This document shows, piece by piece, positions 1 through 9,056 of a stretch of DNA of 64,000 nucleotides. The notes beneath the pieces are model-generated. The model saw nothing but the letters and a program-made list of their open reading frames with translations, made no database searches and was not told the origin of the DNA. The position numbers were made by a program, and so were the translations under genes. Source of the DNA: Spirosoma oryzicola (GTDB lineage Bacteria; Bacteroidota; Bacteroidia; Cytophagales; Spirosomataceae). The stretch covers positions 1,717,501-1,781,500 of the forward strand of contig NZ_CP089538.1 in NCBI RefSeq assembly GCF_021233055.1. Reading direction: 5' to 3'. Position 1 is the first letter of the stretch, and every line of letters starts with the position of its first letter.

Positions 1-2091
1 ATCGTAACGACCGCCTAAATAATCAAAAACGGGTTTTAAACGGCCTTCTTCCAGGCCAACCAGAGCAACCGCTTTTTCGATCTCCCGCCGTTCGTCAGGA
101 CTGATTAGCGACTCCAGATCAATGGCGTAACCGGCCTTTGCTAACTGGACCAAATGGCCCGCAATAGAGCCGGCAGTGAGCTTGCGTTCGGCGGCAATCT
201 CATCAATGCTCATACCGCTGTTGTAAAGGTCAAGGGTCATTAGCTGGGTTGATCCTTTGGGCTTCTCACCAGCTTGCACCCGCCCCTTAACGTAGCCGAC
301 GATTTCGCTGAGGAATCGCTTTCCGAACAGTTGCAGTTTCCGTTCGCCCACCCCACTAACATTGCGTAAGGCGTCGGGAGTGGTTGGCCGCAGCCGGGCC
401 ATATCTTCCAGCGTCGTGTCGGTAAAAATCACGTAAGGTGGAACGTTCTGCTGGTCGGCAATCTGCTTGCGCAGTGCCCGTAGTCGCTCGAAGAGTTCGT
501 CGCGGTTGGTTTCGGTTTTTGCCTTTGGTTTTTCAACAACGGGTTTCGGTGCATCATCGGGCCGGACAAGCTCGATCTTACGTCCGCCATACAGTACCTG
601 ATCGGCCAGAATCCCCCGGCGTAAGGCGTAATGATGGTCGTAGGCAACCTCGATAACGCCGATGTTGATTAGCTGATGCAGGTAGTTGCGCCAGTCTTCA
701 AAACGAAGATCGCGACCCGCGCCGTACGTTTTAACCTGATCGTAGCCATTCTGCATAACCTGTTGACTGCGGGAGCCGCGCAAAATATCGATCAGCAGAT
801 TCATGGGTACGCGCTCACCTGTTCGAACCATCGCCGATAAGGCTTTCTGGGCCAGAATAGTACCGTCGAAGGTTACGCGCGGATCACGGCAAACGTCGCA
901 GTTGCCGCAGGGTTCGGGCAGTTCTTCCGAAAAGTAGGAGAGCAGGATCTGACGGCGACAGGTATGGGCATCGGCGTATTGCTGCATCCGTTCCAGCTTT
1001 GCTAGTTGCAAACCAAGGTTAGCCGGGCTGTTTTCGGACAGCATGTCTTTGTAGGTGGCAACGTCGGCAAAACTGTAAAACAGCACCGTCTGAGCCGCAG
1101 CCCCGTCGCGGCCCGCCCGCCCGATTTCCTGGTAGAAACCCTCGATGTTTTTGGGCATGTTGTAATGAATCACCCACCGCACGTTCGATTTGTCGATGCC
1201 CATGCCGAACGCAATGGTCGCGCACATGATCCGTACATCGTCGCGGAGGAAAGCCTCCTGCGTACGGGAGCGCTCGGCGGGGTCCATGCCCGCGTGGTAA
1301 AAAGCCGCGTTGAAACCTTTCTCCTGCAACTTAGCCGCCAGCGACTCGGTCGATTTTCGGCTCAGGCAATAAATAATGCCCGAGGTGTTGGGCTTTTGCT
1401 GCAAAAGTTTAACGATCTGCTGAATGCGGTTCTGGCCGGGTAGAACCTGCAAACTCAGGTTTGTCCGGTTAAACGACGATACAAAGACCTCCGGATCATT
1501 CATGCTCAGTCGCTCGGCAATATCCTGCCGGGTTAGCTTATCGGCGGTGGCCGTCAGCGCAACGGTCGGTACGTGCGGGAATCGCTCTTTCAGAATTGCT
1601 AACTGGGTATATTCTGGTCGGAAATCATGGCCCCACGACGAAATGCAGTGTGCTTCGTCGATGGCGAAAAGCGAAACGTTGATGCGCTGCAGAAAGTTAA
1701 GAAACGATTCCGACAGCAGCTTTTCGGGAGAAACGTAAAGTAGTTTAAGATTGCCACTGTGCGCATCCTCTTCGATATCGCGTTGCTCACGTCCATGCTG
1801 TGTGCTGTTGATATAAGCCGCCTGGATACCGTTCATATGCAGCGCATTGACTTGATCTTTCATGAGCGCGATCAGCGGAGAAACGACGATCGTGACGCCC
1901 GGAAGCATCAGGGCCGGAATCTGAAAGCAGACGGATTTGCCGCCCCCCGTTGGCATAAGCACAACGGTGTCGCGCCCGCTTAGCACCGACTGGATAATAG
2001 CCTCCTGCATGGGCCGGAAGCTATCGTAGCCATAGTAACGTTTGAGGTAGTCAGCGGGATTCTGCGAACGAATAGGGGCTTCACTGGTCAT
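1..2091 (-). CDS. recQ: ATP-dependent DNA helicase RecQ (3' end off window)
   Basis: RecQ is a 3'-5' DNA helicase acting in recombinational repair. The reading frame is open from the ATG at 2091 to the window edge, giving 697 residues without a stop; the last few residues lie beyond base 1. Visible parts are the helicase motif I region (PTGGGKS), DEAH at residues 145-148 followed by CISSWGHDFRP, the motif VI stretch YQEIGRAGRDG, the zinc-binding cysteines of the RQC region (C395, C398, C401 in CGNCDVC), a winged-helix region, and an HRDC domain from about residue 545 (PPYVIFTD). After HRDC comes a helix-turn-helix-like tail (about 620-697) of the kind found in Bacteroidota RecQ proteins. The next gene, at 2302, is divergent. 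Confidence 0.96.
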   Translation of the reverse strand, partial: MTSEAPIRSQNPADYLKRYYGYDSFRPMQEAIIQSVLSGRDTVVLMPTGGGKSVCFQIPALMLPGVTIVVSPLIALMKDQVNALHMNGIQAAYINSTQHGREQRDIEEDAHSGNLKLLYVSPEKLLSESFLNFLQRINVSLFAIDEAHCISSWGHDFRPEYTQLAILKERFPHVPTVALTATADKLTRQDIAERLSMNDPEVFVSSFNRTNLSLQVLPGQNRIQQIVKLLQQKPNTSGIIYCLSRKSTESLAAKLQEKGFNAAFYHAGMDPAERSRTQEAFLRDDVRIMCATIAFGMGIDKSNVRWVIHYNMPKNIEGFYQEIGRAGRDGAAAQTVLFYSFADVATYKDMLSENSPANLGLQLAKLERMQQYADAHTCRRQILLSYFSEELPEPCGNCDVCRDPRVTFDGTILAQKALSAMVRTGERVPMNLLIDILRGSRSQQVMQNGYDQVKTYGAGRDLRFEDWRNYLHQLINIGVIEVAYDHHYALRRGILADQVLYGGRKIELVRPDDAPKPVVEKPKAKTETNRDELFERLRALRKQIADQQNVPPYVIFTDTTLEDMARLRPTTPDALRNVSGVGERKLQLFGKRFLSEIVGYVKGRVQAGEKPKGSTQLMTLDLYNSGMSIDEIAAERKLTAGSIAGHLVQLAKAGYAIDLESLISPDERREIEKAVALVGLEEGRLKPVFDYLGGRYD

Positions 2092-2301
2092 TGAATGAAT
2101 TCTATAGGTAGTACGTCGGGTAAATTGACGACAATGATTGTTACAAAGCGCTGTTAACCAATGGCTAATGGGCTTTAGTCTTTCAGTCAAATTTAAGAAA
2201 AATTTAAGACTTTTTCGGCACGGATCTGGTGATTTTATGCCCATCTTTCCGTCTAAAAGCTCCTAATACAGTGTTTTTCAATCTAATTTTTCGAACCGAT
2301 C

Positions 2302-2751
2302 ATGAAAAAAACAATCGTGTTGCTTGGCGTTGTATGCAGTTTGTTGATCAATTTTAAGGGAATCGCGCAGGAGAACAAGCCTGGGAAAAACGAAGCGAAG
2401 AAAGAGCAGAAAGAAGCGGATAAGAGCGCTAAAAAAGCGGCCAAAGCCGAAACGAAAGCTGCTAAAGATGCCATCTCAACGGCTGATGAAAAAGCCGCAA
2501 AAGAACAGGCGAAAGTAGAGAAAAAGGCCGGGAAGGTAGAAAACTCGGGTTTGAAAGATGATAAATTAAGCAAGTTAACGGTTGACAAGGCACTGAAAGA
2601 AGAAAAAGCTACCCCGGCTGACTACAAAGCACCCGTTGATAAGAATACGAAAGGACCGGACGGAGCAACCGTTTACGTTGGCCCGCGTGGTGGTAAATAC
2701 TACATCAATAAGAAAGGAAACAAGGCGTATCTGAACAGTCCTAAAAAATAG
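2302..2751 (+). CDS. Secreted Lys/Ala/Glu-rich protein with C-terminal PBCV basic-adaptor-like motif
   Basis: 149 residues. Residues 1-23 form a signal peptide (MKKTIVLLGVV... ending GIAQ). Residues 25-80 are almost only Lys, Ala, Glu, Asp and Gln, probably a charged helix. The C-terminus (about 121-145) reads GATVYVGPRGGKYYINKKGN and resembles the short PBCV-specific basic adaptor motif, a GPRGG-x-YYI-x(3)-GNK-x-YL pattern first named in chlorella virus proteins and also seen at the ends of bacterial envelope proteins. Family assignment is from recall of the motif, not a search. It stands alone, divergent from recQ. The high Lys content suggests binding to an acidic polymer (DNA, polysaccharide or envelope), but that is inference; function is unknown. 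Confidence 0.85.
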   Translation: MKKTIVLLGVVCSLLINFKGIAQENKPGKNEAKKEQKEADKSAKKAAKAETKAAKDAISTADEKAAKEQAKVEKKAGKVENSGLKDDKLSKLTVDKALKEEKATPADYKAPVDKNTKGPDGATVYVGPRGGKYYINKKGNKAYLNSPKK

Positions 2752-2798
2752 CAACGAACCAGGCTGCCGCCGTAGGAGTGGGCTTGTTGATTAGGGAG

Positions 2799-2838
2799 GT
2801 GTCGGCGTGGCCGTCCGCGTGGTTCTCAAAACTGACAC
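2799..2838. repeat. REP-like unit, single degenerate copy
   Basis: The 40 bases begin GTGTCGG and end TGACAC, so the ends pair as a hairpin, with a GC-rich middle (GGCCGTCCGCG) and a GGTTCTCAAAA segment. The same unit occurs as a perfect inverted pair at 29865-29970. It sits between the secreted Lys-rich gene and the methyltransferase gene. Confidence 0.7.
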
Positions 2839-2939
2839 TTCGCATATGTCTACCAAAGGAAATTTAATCCTCGGCTTCCCAGGGTCAATAATTCGATCTC
2901 GGAACTGGTAATGAATAGTACTTAACATCACCCAAGGGT

Positions 2940-3677
2940 ATGGAGCCATATGATGGAAGCGACTTCTATGATGATGACCAGGTGTTCAGGCAATATATAC
3001 TGCATCGGTCACGCGCGGAAAGCCCCAATGAGCTAATCGAAAAGCCAATTATTCTCGACCTGCTCAAAAGTTCACCAAGGAAAGCTGTTCTGGATTTAGG
3101 CTGTGGATATGGCGATCTGGTAAACGAATTGACGGCAGGTGGCGTAACAACGTACACGGGAATCGATGCGTCGCGTAACATGATCAATCTGGCCAAATCG
3201 CGTTTCCCGGATAAGCGGTTCGCGTTTATTCAGGCCGACATCACGCGCTGGCTCTATCCAGTAGCGCACTATGATACCGTTTTGGCCCAGCTGGTCTTTC
3301 ATTACGTGGCCGATTTAACGAGCGTGCTGGCAAATATCGGGAAAGCATTAACCGCAGGTGGAGAGTTGATCTGTTCCGTTGAACACCCCGTCATCACTTC
3401 ATCCCTGGAAAGCTATGCAGCTGGTCAAAAGAAGACTTCTTGGGAAGTTGATGATTATTTTGCTCTGGGAAGGCGCTCGCAGCATTGGATGGGAAGCAAC
3501 GTTGTCAAATACCACCGAACTGTCGAGGAATATTGGCGATTGGTCACGCAAGCCGGATTCAGAATAACAGTTTTACGGGAAGGCTGTCCCCAAGCTGCTC
3601 TGTTCAATGACAAAGACGAGTTCGAGCGACGTAAACGCATACCACTTTTTCTGATTCTCCAGGCGACGAAGCTATAA
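2940..3677 (+). CDS. Class I SAM-dependent methyltransferase
   Basis: 245 residues with a Rossmann-type methyltransferase fold. Motif I is LDLGCGYGD (residues 51-59); motif II acidic residue is in YTGIDASRNM; motif III is around FIQADITRW; then a YDTVLAQLVFHYV strand and ALTAGGELICSVEHP, as in Methyltransf_11/25 family enzymes. The substrate cannot be told from the sequence. Start is the ATG at 2940; an acidic, Tyr-rich N-terminus precedes the core. It is a single gene convergent with the gene at 3765, with a strong hairpin between them. The REP-like unit at 2799-2838 lies about 100 bases upstream. Confidence 0.88.
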   Translation: MEPYDGSDFYDDDQVFRQYILHRSRAESPNELIEKPIILDLLKSSPRKAVLDLGCGYGDLVNELTAGGVTTYTGIDASRNMINLAKSRFPDKRFAFIQADITRWLYPVAHYDTVLAQLVFHYVADLTSVLANIGKALTAGGELICSVEHPVITSSLESYAAGQKKTSWEVDDYFALGRRSQHWMGSNVVKYHRTVEEYWRLVTQAGFRITVLREGCPQAALFNDKDEFERRKRIPLFLILQATKL

Positions 3678-3701
3678 TCAGATAACGGAGGGCTTATAAA
3701 G

Positions 3702-3749
3702 TTCGCGGGGGTATTACCGATAGATGATTTCGGTAATACCCCCCGCGAA
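3702..3749. terminator. Bidirectional hairpin terminator between convergent genes
   Basis: TTCGCGGGGG-TATTACCGA pairs with its complement 3' of a short AT loop. The stem is about 19 base pairs with a single extra C bulged in the right arm. It lies between the convergent ends of the methyltransferase and the protease-like gene, and is followed on the plus strand by a weak T-rich run. Confidence 0.8.
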
Positions 3750-3764
3750 TTTAATTTATAGTAA

Positions 3765-5039
3765 TTAAGCTTGCAGTGCTGTTTCTACAACGTATGGTTG
3801 ATGCAAAGGCGTTTCGGCCATACGGCTCAGCAAAAGGGTGTTCATCGCATCCCGGCCCGTGTTCCAGCGACGAATGATATTGACTTCGCGAACATATTCC
3901 GGTTCTCTGGTTTGATTCGCGCCTTCGTAATATTCGGGCATCAGTGCCGTCATCTGGCTTACGATGTCCTTAATCGCACCGGTCAAAATCAAATCGGGAT
4001 TCGCTTGCGCAAGTTGGACTAAAGCCCGACCGATTGACGCCGTGTAAAAAGCGCAGTCGATATCCTGGTGGCGTACGGGTACACCGTCGTGGAGACGTTG
4101 CAATTTAACCCCGCCATCTTCCAGAATGTCAGAAACGAACGCTTCCCCTTCTGGTTGCGGGAAAATGGCATCAATCTTACGCTTAAACGAATGCCACCAG
4201 GGGGGTGTTCCGGACGGATTCAGCGTATCGCAGAAGATAATCCGTTCAGGTTTGTTCGGCTGAGCTGGATTCATGATCAGCAGCGCAGCGCCAAGATGAC
4301 GATCATCGGCAGCGTGCCGCCGTTGGATGATAAAACAATGCCGTTTCGTGGCTTCTTCTTCGCGGATGTGCTCCGTAATCTTCTTGACTACGCGTAGTGA
4401 ATCCTCCATGTATCCTTCCGTGATGACATGAACGGGTAGCGACGAAGCGGGAAATGCTTCGCGACGAAGTTGCCGACCTAGGAGCGTCAGGGCGACCTCG
4501 TCGGAACGACGGGTGCCGAAGTAAACACCAATGTCTTCCCGGAACTGGTCGGGCGGCAGCTGCGATAGGGCAATTGTGTCCGCATAAGCGTTCTGCCGAC
4601 TAAGCGAACTGTAGCGAAACGAAACCTGATGGTGCTCCTGTTGGGCCGCCAGATTGTAGATACGCTGCTCGAACTGAGAAAACAGCGGCTCGTAAGCATC
4701 GTTCAGAAAATGCACGTTACTAACCGGACGAAGCAGATGACGGGCTACGGCTGGCTGTTCGAGCAGTTGTTCGAGTGCATCCTCGTTGTATCTGAAGAAG
4801 CTACGCAGTGCGTTTTGTTCAATAAAGTCGTCTAGTGTAGTGTCATCGTCAATAAGGTCTGTTAACAGTAATACTGGACTTTGGTCTAACCAACTACGTA
4901 AAAAATCTTTAATTAAATTGTCGAAGGCAATGTTGTCGAAGATTGCCTGCTCTTTGGAACACCCAAGCTGACCAAAGCTAAAATTACTGTACATCATCGG
5001 ATCGTTGTGGGTAAGCGTGACCCGAACGGTTTCTTTCAT
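3765..5039 (-). CDS. Uncharacterised protein with a Ulp1/YopJ-like (CE clan) cysteine protease pattern
   Basis: 424 residues, no signal peptide or membrane segment. I do not recognise a named family for the whole protein. Residues 230-345 carry the order of residues typical of CE-clan cysteine proteases or acetyltransferases (Ulp1/SENP C48, YopJ C55): a beta strand CFIIQRR, then DRHLGAALLIMNP with candidate His248, a strand RIIFCDTLNP with candidate Asp271, then VRHQDIDCAFYTAS with candidate Gln325 and Cys329. His-to-Asp (23) and Asp-to-Cys (58) spacings are close to those in Ulp1. The N-terminal 200 residues are acidic and helical with no recognised motif; the C-terminal 90 are helical. Catalysis is inferred only. 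The gene stands alone, with about 430 bases upstream free of genes. Role (self-processing, deSUMO/ubiquitin-like, or effector) is open. Confidence 0.85.
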   Translation of the reverse strand: MKETVRVTLTHNDPMMYSNFSFGQLGCSKEQAIFDNIAFDNLIKDFLRSWLDQSPVLLLTDLIDDDTTLDDFIEQNALRSFFRYNEDALEQLLEQPAVARHLLRPVSNVHFLNDAYEPLFSQFEQRIYNLAAQQEHHQVSFRYSSLSRQNAYADTIALSQLPPDQFREDIGVYFGTRRSDEVALTLLGRQLRREAFPASSLPVHVITEGYMEDSLRVVKKITEHIREEEATKRHCFIIQRRHAADDRHLGAALLIMNPAQPNKPERIIFCDTLNPSGTPPWWHSFKRKIDAIFPQPEGEAFVSDILEDGGVKLQRLHDGVPVRHQDIDCAFYTASIGRALVQLAQANPDLILTGAIKDIVSQMTALMPEYYEGANQTREPEYVREVNIIRRWNTGRDAMNTLLLSRMAETPLHQPYVVETALQA

Positions 5040-5414
5040 AGACCTAGTTAGTATGACGGTATATACCAGACAAGGCTACCCCCTTAAGATAGCCGAATTT
5101 TGTTGAAATTTTGAAATTGTTGGGTGCTCAAAAACACACGTTAATACGTGCTTACTTCTGAAGATTGGTGAAAAACAAGGCCTTTATGCTGGCTTTCTTT
5201 TTCGTGGTACAAGTTACTAACCTTGTACCTGAAAAACTAAAGAAATCTGCAATTAGTTTCATAAATATTTACAAACCGGAGTGGGCTGGCAGGAGGGCTA
5301 AACTAGGGAATAGCTAGGCAATAGATTATTTGCTTCGTTATCAGATTCTTACGTATTTGCTGAGGTCAAACCGAAACTTGGTTCATAATACATTGTTAAT
5401 ATTGCCCAAAACAA
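5040..5414. other. Intergenic region, no gene seen
   Basis: This AT-rich stretch upstream of the protease-like gene holds no convincing reading frame on either strand. It should contain the promoter of the 3765-5039 gene on the minus strand, but I see no good TTG / TAnnTTTG pair. Confidence 0.5.
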
Positions 5415-5440
5415 ACACAGCCCGCCTAAGCGGGCTGTGT
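5415..5440 (-). terminator. Rho-independent terminator
   Basis: ACACAGCCCGC-CTAA-GCGGGCTGTGT is a perfect 11-bp stem with a 4-base loop, 32 bases past the stop of the large fusion gene. On the minus strand it is followed by TTGTTTTGGG. Confidence 0.85.
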
Positions 5441-5472
5441 CGTAAAACTAGATTTAAACAGGGTTTTAGGTC

Positions 5473-8400
5473 CTACATGCCTTGAGTCGAAAATTGTACT
5501 TTGTCAACGGCAAAAAGTGGCTTCTGTTTGGCTTCCGGGTTCACGAAAATCAGGTACAGTTTGTGGACACCCTGAACCGGCTGACGGAAAGGTATGCTTA
5601 CTGGACCGGCTGTTCCCTTTTTCACCTCCGCTTCACCAATCAGGTTACCTGTAGGTGAGTCAAGCCGCGCTTCCAACTTACCACCTACCACTTGGTCGTT
5701 CGACGCAAACACCGTCGGCGTTAACCCTTGGATGTCGGTAAGGTCGATGTCGTTAAATGCAAGGAAACTACCCGATTGAGTGCCAATAGCTGCCGGACCC
5801 ATTTTAGGGATGTCGTATTCGAAGATGTTTTGTTTTACATCCGCCGAAACGGCTTTCACCAGGGGCGACCGTAAAGCCAGCGAGGTAGATCCTGTAGCAG
5901 GGCCCATTGTGCCGTTGCCCCGGTCAGTATAGCTGGCAGTCAACACGTACGAGCCGTCTTTTTTCTGCGTTGCCGGTACATAGTCGCCCGCGAGTGGCTT
6001 CCGGTTGGCTGCTTTATCATCAGCCAGTGACAGAATGTAACGAACCATATCGGTTGCTTCGCTTTCTTTCAGTTGTGGGTGCGCACTCATAGCCTGTTCG
6101 CCCCAAACACCGCCACCACCGCTGATTACCTTCCGCGCCAGCTTTCCTTCAACCTGAAAACCACCTTTGTATTTTTTGGCAACGTCGATGTAAGCCGGTC
6201 CAATCGATTTTTTGTCAATCGAATGGCAGGCTTTACAATCGCTTAGTTCGATCAACCGTTTGCCCGTTGCAAAACCCGTGTTGGCCTGGTGACCCTGGGC
6301 CAGCATGGTCTTGTCAAAACCTTCGAGGTAATCGATCGTCATGGTCACGTCGTCGGGGCTGATGCCTTTCTGCAACGTACCATCTTCTTTATCCACAACC
6401 TTTACCGCGTACTTGACGGGCTTGTTCGGGAAATAAAAGGTTTTGTTACCCGCAACCGCTACTTCTACCTTTGGCTCGTCATTTCCGACTTTGATGTCCA
6501 TCGTTTTGGTCGACGAATTGCCAGCCGCATCGGTAACTTTAAGGACGGTGGTATAAACGCCCGGCTTGCTAAAGGTTACGGTTGGGTTAGCCGTTGTCTG
6601 CTTCGGTATTCCGTTTCCGAACGACCATTCGTATTTAAGCGCATCGTTGTCGTAGTCCATCGATCCTTTCGAATCAAATTTTACGGTCAAGGGAGCTGCA
6701 CCAATCATTTTATTGGCACTGGCCATGGCCACAGGCTTACGATTACCCGCGTTGTAGGTAATGCGCGACAGGCGGGCATCGGCGTTGGCCGCAAACCACT
6801 GCTGACCGTATTCGAGCGTGTACAGCGAGCCGTCGTTGGCAAACTGCATATCGATCACGTGCGAGAATTTCGTGTTTGGCAAAAACGTTTCCATTTTCAC
6901 GAAGTCGCCGTTCTCTTTCATCGTAACCGGGTGAATCCAGTCCCGCATCCAGTCGTACGCAAAGAACTTACCGTCGTAGTAGCGGGGAAATTTTACTGGC
7001 GAATCGGCATAATCGTCGTAATAATATACAGGACCGCCCATTGCGTTACGGCCACCTTTGCCAACAATCTCACCAAACTCCGGCGATTCGGCGTAGGGGT
7101 AATAAATAAACGCTTTCTGAGCCGGAGGCAACTCGGTCAGACCCGTATTGTGGGGTGAGTCGTTGATCGGCTTTTGCGGGTCGAACAGGGGTCCGGTGGT
7201 GCTGTCGGCAAAGCTACGGGAATGGTAAGGTCGGTTGTCAGCGACAAACAGCGGCCAGCCAAAATAGCCGGCTTTCCGGGCCTGGTTAATCTCGTCGTGA
7301 CCGCGTGGACCGTATTTCTCACTGTTGTTACCAGCATCGGGACCTACTTCACCCCAATACAGGAAGCCTGTCCGCTGGTCAACCGAGATCCGATACGGGT
7401 TACGATTACCCATGACGTAGATTTCGGGACGCGCCTTTGGATTACCTTTTGGAAACAGGTTGCCTTCGGGAATTGTGTAGGTACCATCCGCTTCGGGGTG
7501 AATCCGCATGATTTTTCCGCGCAGGTCGTTGGTATTACTCGATGTCAGACGGGCATCCCAACCGCCCCGGTTTTTCCGCTCATCAATCGGCGCAAAACCA
7601 TCGGAGTTAAAGGGATTCGTATCGTCACCCGCCGACAAATACAGGTTGCCTTTACGATCCCAGGCAATCGAGCCGCCCGTGTGGCAGCAGCCGTCGCGTT
7701 TTACGGGAATGGTCAGCAACACTTTTTCCGTATTCAGCAGTAAGGTGTCCTTCACGTCATCATACACAAAACGGGAGAGGTGTTGAGCGGTGTCGGCTAC
7801 GGTATTTCCCGTCAGGGGCGAATAATAAGCGTACACCCATTTGTTTTGCTTGAAGTTCGGATCGATGTTTAAACCCATCAAACCGTACTCGAACTTGGTG
7901 AACACCGGAAAATTGGCGACGACCTTCACCGATTTCTTTTGTGGGTCCCAGAGCTTAAGCGCGCCTTTGCGTTCGGCAAACAGCACCTTACCGTTGTCGA
8001 GTACGACCAATTCGGTTGGTTCGTCTAGATTGGCTGTCAGCACCTGCCGCTCGAAGCGGTTTTCTTCGGGATACGGCTGCGTTTTGGCCTGACCAAATTT
8101 GAGGTTGCTTGCCATCACCGATTTGATACCGCCGAGGATATGCTGTAGAAACAGGGCATCGCTGTACGACTCGTCGGTATGGCCACCGCCCGTGTAGAAC
8201 GACTTACCACCGTCGAAATCGCGGTGCCAGATAAACGGGTGATTATCGCCGTTTTTGCCACCTTCGTAGGTTTTCTCGTCCAGCTTACCCAGCACTTTCA
8301 GTTCAGGAACAATGCTTTTGTAGCTATACCACTCGTCCCAGCGTTTCCAGCGATCGGGAAGCATCTTGGTAGACGGGTGGTTCTTATCTACGATCTCAAT

Positions 8401-8895
8401 CTCGGCGTTTTGCTGTTTGGGGTGGTTGAGGAAGTACGCACCCACGAGCTGATTGTACCAGGGCCAGTCGTATTCGGTATCGGCGGCCGCATGAATACCC
8501 ACAAAGCCACCGCCCGCCTGGATGTAGCGTTCGAAAGCTGCCTGCTGCGCATCATCGAGCACATTTCCGGTGGTACTAAGCCAGATAACAGCTCCGTACT
8601 GCTTTAGATTGGCTTCGGTAAACTTGCTCGCATCTTCGGTCGTGTCAACGGCGAATCCATTTTCTTTACCCAGTTTCATAATGGCTAGCTTGCCTACTGG
8701 AATCGAAGCATGGCGGAAGCCTTTTGTCTTTGCGAAAACCAGCACACGGTTCAAGGCAATAGGTGCCTGAGCCGCTGTTGCTACCGGTTTCGTGGCTGTT
8801 GTGCGCTTAGCCGTTGTCTGGGCCAATCCAGGCAAAGCCGCAGCCAGCGCGCCCGCCAGCAGCATGGCGCGGGAGGGTAGCCGAAAGTTTTTCAT
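5473..8895 (-). CDS. Secreted ThuA / PQQ-type sugar dehydrogenase / PKD / cytochrome c fusion
   Basis: 1140 residues with an N-terminal signal peptide (cleavage after LAQ, residue 26). Domains in order: ThuA-like (about 49-258; GGGFVGIHAAADTEYDWPW), soluble glucose/sorbosone dehydrogenase-type beta-propeller (about 280-715; DEPTELVVLDNGKVLFAERKG near the start, HTGGSIAWD, VMGNRNPYRI), a PKD domain (719-803; YEWSFGNG), a class I cytochrome c (about 870-960) with CKACH at 887-891 and a likely Met936 axial ligand, and a C-terminal carbohydrate-binding-like beta domain (about 1000-1137). The family is common in Bacteroidota and planctomycete secretomes and is thought to oxidise sugars in the periplasm or outside, passing electrons to the attached heme; the actual substrate is unknown. 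It is a single transcription unit with its own terminator. Confidence 0.93.
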   Translation of the reverse strand: MKNFRLPSRAMLLAGALAAALPGLAQTTAKRTTATKPVATAAQAPIALNRVLVFAKTKGFRHASIPVGKLAIMKLGKENGFAVDTTEDASKFTEANLKQYGAVIWLSTTGNVLDDAQQAAFERYIQAGGGFVGIHAAADTEYDWPWYNQLVGAYFLNHPKQQNAEIEIVDKNHPSTKMLPDRWKRWDEWYSYKSIVPELKVLGKLDEKTYEGGKNGDNHPFIWHRDFDGGKSFYTGGGHTDESYSDALFLQHILGGIKSVMASNLKFGQAKTQPYPEENRFERQVLTANLDEPTELVVLDNGKVLFAERKGALKLWDPQKKSVKVVANFPVFTKFEYGLMGLNIDPNFKQNKWVYAYYSPLTGNTVADTAQHLSRFVYDDVKDTLLLNTEKVLLTIPVKRDGCCHTGGSIAWDRKGNLYLSAGDDTNPFNSDGFAPIDERKNRGGWDARLTSSNTNDLRGKIMRIHPEADGTYTIPEGNLFPKGNPKARPEIYVMGNRNPYRISVDQRTGFLYWGEVGPDAGNNSEKYGPRGHDEINQARKAGYFGWPLFVADNRPYHSRSFADSTTGPLFDPQKPINDSPHNTGLTELPPAQKAFIYYPYAESPEFGEIVGKGGRNAMGGPVYYYDDYADSPVKFPRYYDGKFFAYDWMRDWIHPVTMKENGDFVKMETFLPNTKFSHVIDMQFANDGSLYTLEYGQQWFAANADARLSRITYNAGNRKPVAMASANKMIGAAPLTVKFDSKGSMDYDNDALKYEWSFGNGIPKQTTANPTVTFSKPGVYTTVLKVTDAAGNSSTKTMDIKVGNDEPKVEVAVAGNKTFYFPNKPVKYAVKVVDKEDGTLQKGISPDDVTMTIDYLEGFDKTMLAQGHQANTGFATGKRLIELSDCKACHSIDKKSIGPAYIDVAKKYKGGFQVEGKLARKVISGGGGVWGEQAMSAHPQLKESEATDMVRYILSLADDKAANRKPLAGDYVPATQKKDGSYVLTASYTDRGNGTMGPATGSTSLALRSPLVKAVSADVKQNIFEYDIPKMGPAAIGTQSGSFLAFNDIDLTDIQGLTPTVFASNDQVVGGKLEARLDSPTGNLIGEAEVKKGTAGPVSIPFRQPVQGVHKLYLIFVNPEAKQKPLFAVDKVQFSTQGM

Positions 8896-8991
8896 ACAGA
8901 TAGGAATTTATTCAGATTGTTGGGTACAATAGACCAAGAAGACAAGCGAAGGTTAACTTATTCAAGTATTCGATTGTCTTTTAGTAAGAAG

Positions 8992-8999
8992 CAAAAGTA
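8992..8999 (-). promoter_or_regulatory. Possible -7 element for the fusion dehydrogenase gene
   Basis: On the minus strand the bases read TACTTTTG, a full match to the Bacteroidota -7 consensus TAnnTTTG, about 97 bases upstream of the start at 8895. No good TTG is found at the usual -33 distance, so support is weak. Confidence 0.35.
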
Positions 9000-9056
9000 A
9001 CGAAAAACCTAATACTGTAATAGGGACTTTTGGCTGAATTAGGTGCTTAAAGGCTA

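Noticed and set aside
1006..1443. A 145-codon plus-strand frame opposite recQ
   Set aside because: Antisense to conserved helicase motifs, no independent support.
6289..7158. A 289-codon plus-strand frame opposite the large fusion dehydrogenase
   Set aside because: It lies wholly antisense to a well-supported gene, has no recognisable motif and an amino-acid make-up typical of an antisense shadow.
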